From Fallopia convolvulus (Eukaryota > Streptophyta > Magnoliopsida > Caryophyllales > Polygonaceae): 64,000 bases of DNA. Positions 60,455-64,000 of this stretch are shown here, piece after piece. The number at the start of each line of letters is the position of its first letter. Within the stretch, counting starts at the first letter, position 1. The notes under the pieces are model-generated. The model was not told the origin of the DNA. It did no database searches and worked only from the letters and a program-made list of their open reading frames with translations. The stretch is taken from contig OZ024719.1 of NCBI GenBank assembly GCA_964016875.1, positions 68,767,224-68,831,223 on the forward strand, given 5' to 3'. The position numbers were made by a program, and so were the translations under genes.

Positions 60455-60847
60455 TGATAAGCTACCGGATCGATATCAAACCAAGCCTTGCAACGCAAGG
60501 AACAATTCTAGAACAGGGTAAACAAGCACGAGGTTCGAGGAGGATTAGGGTTAAGGAGAAAGAGGGAGTTTAGGGCAGAAGAGATAATTTTTGCATAAAT
60601 TCTCAACTTAGCTTACAAAGGTTTAAATAAGCTATGCCCTACCGGTTCAATAAAAGCGACTCAGGAAAGAATCGGAAAGAAAACCTGAGAAGGGAGTAAA
60701 ACTCCTGTTTAAAAAAATACCTTAATAAAAATATGAAATAAAATAAAATAAAAAAATAACTAATATTGATCCCTGAATCTGTTTGGAGCCCTACGCTGAC
60801 GAACCGGTCTGGCCTGTGGTTCGACAGGTTGATCTATATGTGTATCA
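60455..60847 (-). repeat. 5' LTR of the second chromovirus
   Basis: 393 bp, followed on the plus strand by the target duplication GTTCG at 60848-60852. Confidence 0.93.
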
Positions 60848-60852
60848 GTTCG

Positions 60853-61011
60853 CTTAGGAACTAGGTTGATAGATTCGTTAGTATTGCTAGAATTTGGTGA
60901 TTGTTAGCGTAACAAAATAATTCGAGTCTAACTATTATAACTAAGGAACAATTCAATAAGAAAAGTAATCATTCAAAATCCTCTCAAAAAGTAGAGATTT
61001 ACGCGTTTAAC
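60853..61011. other. Host sequence right of the second chromovirus, possibly Copia LTR
   Basis: Continues the sequence left of 55347 once the element and one duplication are removed. It may be the right part of the SIRE-like LTR fragment. No gene. Confidence 0.35.
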
Positions 61012-64000
61012 TTATTTTTTTTGGTAGGAAGGAGAGGCGGTACTCTCCGGCTCCTCAAGGGAGCGTTTTATTAATTAATAAAAAAGTGAGCTAAGTAGTC
61101 ATCAAACGGGGGATAGCCCGACCCCTTACATCATCAAAGAGCAATAAGTAAATCCCCTCAGGCGGGGCAAACAATACATGCATGCCTAAAGGAAAATTAA
61201 AAGCAATAGACGCGAGGCGATCCGCAACGGAATTCGCCTCACGGTACACATGACGGAATCGGATAGACCAATTCCTACTAATTAAGCCTTGGCATTTGTT
61301 AACCAGGCTGAAAAGAGGGTGACTCTTACGCAAAGACTTATCCAACAGTTGAATAACTAATTGAGAGTCAGCTTCAAGGATAACCTGGCGGTGACCGTCG
61401 TCCCAAGCAATCTGCAAACCGTTAAGCACTCCCCACAACTCCGCCATTGGAACCGAGCACGCACCAATATTGTGAACAAAACCTTTAAGCCAACGACCAT
61501 CACTGTCACGGATAACACCACCCGCCGTTGCCAAGCCATCCTTCACTGCCCCGTCCGTGTTGATTTTAACCCAATTCTCCTGCGGAATATCCCAACGAAC
61601 CTCCTGCAAACTCTTGATAGGAACCTTATTTAAATGAACGCACTTACCTGCAGCGTTTGCAGCCTCCATGGCTTTCTCCATAACAAACCTAGCTTTATCC
61701 TGGACATTTATTTCCTCGCCAAAAACAGTGGCACATCTCCACTTCCAAATCCACCAGATGGTGGTGGCAAACAGCGCATTCCACTGCCCAGGAACACCCT
61801 GCTTGTCCGTCAAAATATTCCTCCGCAACCAGGCAGCAAAAGGATCCTGAAAGAATAAAACACACACATCAGAAGCCTTCAATTTCAACCAAATATCACG
61901 TACCTTAGGACAATCTCTGAACATGTGTTCGAAATTTTCTTCATCGGCTCCACAGAGAGTACATCGGCCGCTGTTACTGATGTGTCGACGCATCCTCTCC
62001 GCATTAGTCATAACACCGCCCTTACTAGCAAGCCACACAAAACATCGAATCCGCTCCGGCGCTGGCAGCCTCCAAATTTTTTTGTAGAACATCTCATCAA
62101 TCTCCATCCGATCGAGACTCCCCTGTAGCAGAGCGTATCCAGATTTAACCGAGTAATTACCATCCTGCTCAAAACGCCAGCAAAGCTCATCCTCAATTTC
62201 CGAAAAATCATGGAAGACAGCAGTAGCCGCAAGTTTTAACAGAATATCCGAAGGCAGGAGAGGAGACAAGACATCCCAATTCCAACCTCTCACAGTACAC
62301 CAGTAATCAACAACTCGATTCAGACGCTCCATATTGTTGACAATACCCACCGCCAAGTCTAAAAGCGGGACATTTAGGAGCCAACAGTCAGTCCAAAACA
62401 TAATCGAATGCCCATTCCGTAGAAGCCATTTCGAGCCCTTAATCACTACTTCTGAAATGCCTGTTCTAATCCCTTTCCAAATCTGTGAAGCTGCAACTGA
62501 ACTTCCCAGACCAGTATCAACATACTTATGCCGCAAAACCGACGTCCATAAAGCACCATCCTCCATCACGAAACGCCAGCCCAGTTTCCCCATCAAAGCC
62601 ACATTCATCTCTTTCATAGTCTGAATACCCAAACCACCTTGGTACTTCGGTTTAGTAATTTCGTCCCAGGCGACTTTGTGAAGACGTTTTTTCTCCCTGG
62701 TGCTTCCCCAAACAAAACTTCTGTTGATCTTATCAATTTGACCACAAATACTATCGGGTAGAAGAGTAGTAGACATAGAGTATACCGAAAGAGAAGTCAA
62801 CACCGATTTTACAAGAGTTATCCTGCCCGCAAAGCTTAACGATCTAGTTCTCCAGCCCGTAAGCTTAGCATTGAATTTATCCAGTAAACCCTCATACGTG
62901 TGTTTGTTAACCCTCTTATGAAGTATAGGCATTCCAAGATAGTTCCCTAAATTGCACGTCACCGGAAATCTGCTAGCCTCCTGAAGTCTCTGTTTTAGGG
63001 CCAAGTTCACATTTGAGGACACAAAAATCTTAGATTTAATAGGACTCACTTTCTGACCCGAAGCACGGCAAAAAAGATCAAGACATCTTTTAATCACAAG
63101 CACTTGCTCAACGGAAGCCTAGGCAAAGAGCATAATGTCGTCGGCAAAGAAAGCGTGTGACAACCAAGGGCCATTCCTAGTAAGCTTAATCGGTTTCCAC
63201 TCTCCCGAATCGACCGCATCAAGAATGATATGACTAATTCGTTCGATGCAAATTAAGAAAAGGTACGGAGATATAGGATCTCCTTGTCGTACCCCTCTCG
63301 TGGCCGTAAACTGCGTAGTCAATTCACCGTTCCATAAAACCTGCATCCGAGGGTACTCGATACAAGCCATCACCCATTTAATCCATTGATTGGGCGCTCC
63401 TAAAGTACACAGTAGACTCAATAAAATCCCAATTCAACCTATCGTACGCTTTCTCCAAATCAAGCTTAAGAATCATCCATCCTTTCGCCCCTTTCTTCTT
63501 ACGCATCGAATGAACGATCTCTTGCACGACCACGATATTGTCCGAAATCAATCTCCCGGGTATAAAACTACCTTGCGTGGGGCCAATAATATCAGCGAGC
63601 ATAGGTTGTATACGGTTGGCAAGAATCTTAGTGATCACCTTATACGTAACATTACACAAACTTATCGGTCTGAATTGACTAATATGCTCCGGTTTAACCA
63701 CCTTAGCCAAGAGAACAATCATAGTGTCATTAACTCCTTCCGGCATCAAACAGGAGTGGAAGAAATCCTTGACAAAAGAAACCAAAGAATTCCCCACAAC
63801 CTCCCAACAACGCTGGAAAACCCCCGGTTGAAAACCGTCAATACCCGGGGATTTAAACGATCCCATCCCCTTAACCGCTTTTCAAACCTCTGTAGACGAG
63901 ACCGGCTCTTCAAGACTTTTCTTCCAATCCTCGCTTAACTCAGGAAACCTCCAATTCAACTCAGGTAAGTGTTCAACAGTAGTACCATCCACACTATACA
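61012..64000 (-). pseudogene. L1-type LINE ORF2 with RNase H domain, broken, running off the right edge
   Basis: On the minus strand, from the window edge: reverse transcriptase with MGSFKSPGIDGFQPGVF, FRPISLCNVTYKVITKILAN, ILKLDLEKAYDRLNWDFIE, then RGVRQGDPISPYLFLICIE and FFADDIMLFA; a zf-RVT region (FVWLASKGGVMTNAERMRR, CTLCGADEENFEHMFRDCP); and an RNase H-like (RVT_3) end with KINTDGAVKDGLATAGGVIR, LEADSQLVIQLL and HVYREANSVADRLA, stop at 61093-61091. The 3' tail (CCTACCAAAAAAAA) is near 61012. Lesions: in-frame TGA near 63893, a frameshift at about 63411-63421, and TAG at 63121-63119. The rest is open for 670 codons, so the element is fairly recent. LINEs move by target-primed reverse transcription. 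Confidence 0.93.

Larger units (their letters stand above)
55347..60847 (-). mobile_element. Second Ty3 chromovirus, complete but broken
   Basis: 5501 bp with perfect target duplication GTTCG at 55342-55346 and 60848-60852. LTRs are 55347-55739 and 60455-60847, both 393 bp, TGATA...TATCA, with about eight base differences. Transcription is on the minus strand. The primer-binding region next to the 5' LTR reads TGGTGCTTTCA on the minus strand, unlike the initiator tRNA-Met site of the first element. It holds Gag-Pol with a chromodomain-like tail. Older than the first chromovirus. Confidence 0.94.

Noticed and set aside
63390..63938. 182-residue plus-strand frame at the right edge
   Set aside because: Antisense to the LINE reverse transcriptase; an overlap shadow.

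Overview
This is nuclear DNA of a flowering plant, most likely a eudicot. Genes have canonical GT..AG introns, the spacers are AT-rich, and plant-specific families are present (alpha-expansin, Lhca4, MIKC* MADS, NPF transporter, cycling DOF factor). Transposon families are typical of dicots. The species cannot be named from the sequence.

Left part (1-25 kb): five intact-looking genes. A secreted alpha-expansin (1498-2584, +) is followed by a LINE 3' remnant, a triplicated 491-bp tandem repeat and a decayed hAT transposon (about 6.55-10.3 kb). The hAT carries an inserted MITE with a 9-bp target duplication and a very long hairpin near its right end. Then come the photosystem I antenna gene LHCA4 (10768-12027, +), an AGL30/AGL65-type MIKC* MADS gene (12660-15806, -, 11 coding exons), an NPF-family transporter (17936-20138, +) and a cycling DOF factor (22449-24842, -). 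All five reading frames close when spliced at canonical sites. The genes are independent single-copy-style genes, not an operon or cluster; the only loose link is light and circadian biology (LHCA4, CDF).

Right part (25-64 kb): I find no intact host gene, only layered mobile elements. A TRIM-like miniature retroelement (25100-31148) is split by a very young Ty3 chromovirus (25366-30837; target duplication TGGGT; LTRs differ by one base and an 11-bp duplication). A minus-strand LINE (about 32.9-40.3 kb) is interrupted by two solo LTRs of one family in opposite orientations, each with a perfect 5-bp target duplication, and by a hAT-like fragment. Then follow a 0.9-kb LINE-type insertion with a 15-bp target duplication, an organellar insertion with broken ndhC and psbC pieces, and a CACTA-like region full of 22-bp palindromes. 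That region is split by a long LTR (43699-50659) which itself holds a decayed Ty3 element. A second chromovirus (55347-60847, -) sits in a probable Copia LTR fragment, and a LINE with an RNase H domain (61012 to the right edge, -) ends the window.

I found no convincing previously undescribed gene system. The most informative signals are the nesting order of elements, several exactly defined target-site duplications, the hAT-associated long hairpin, the palindrome array, and the chromovirus whose one long frame is cut by a single stop codon and whose protease and zinc-knuckle residues are altered.
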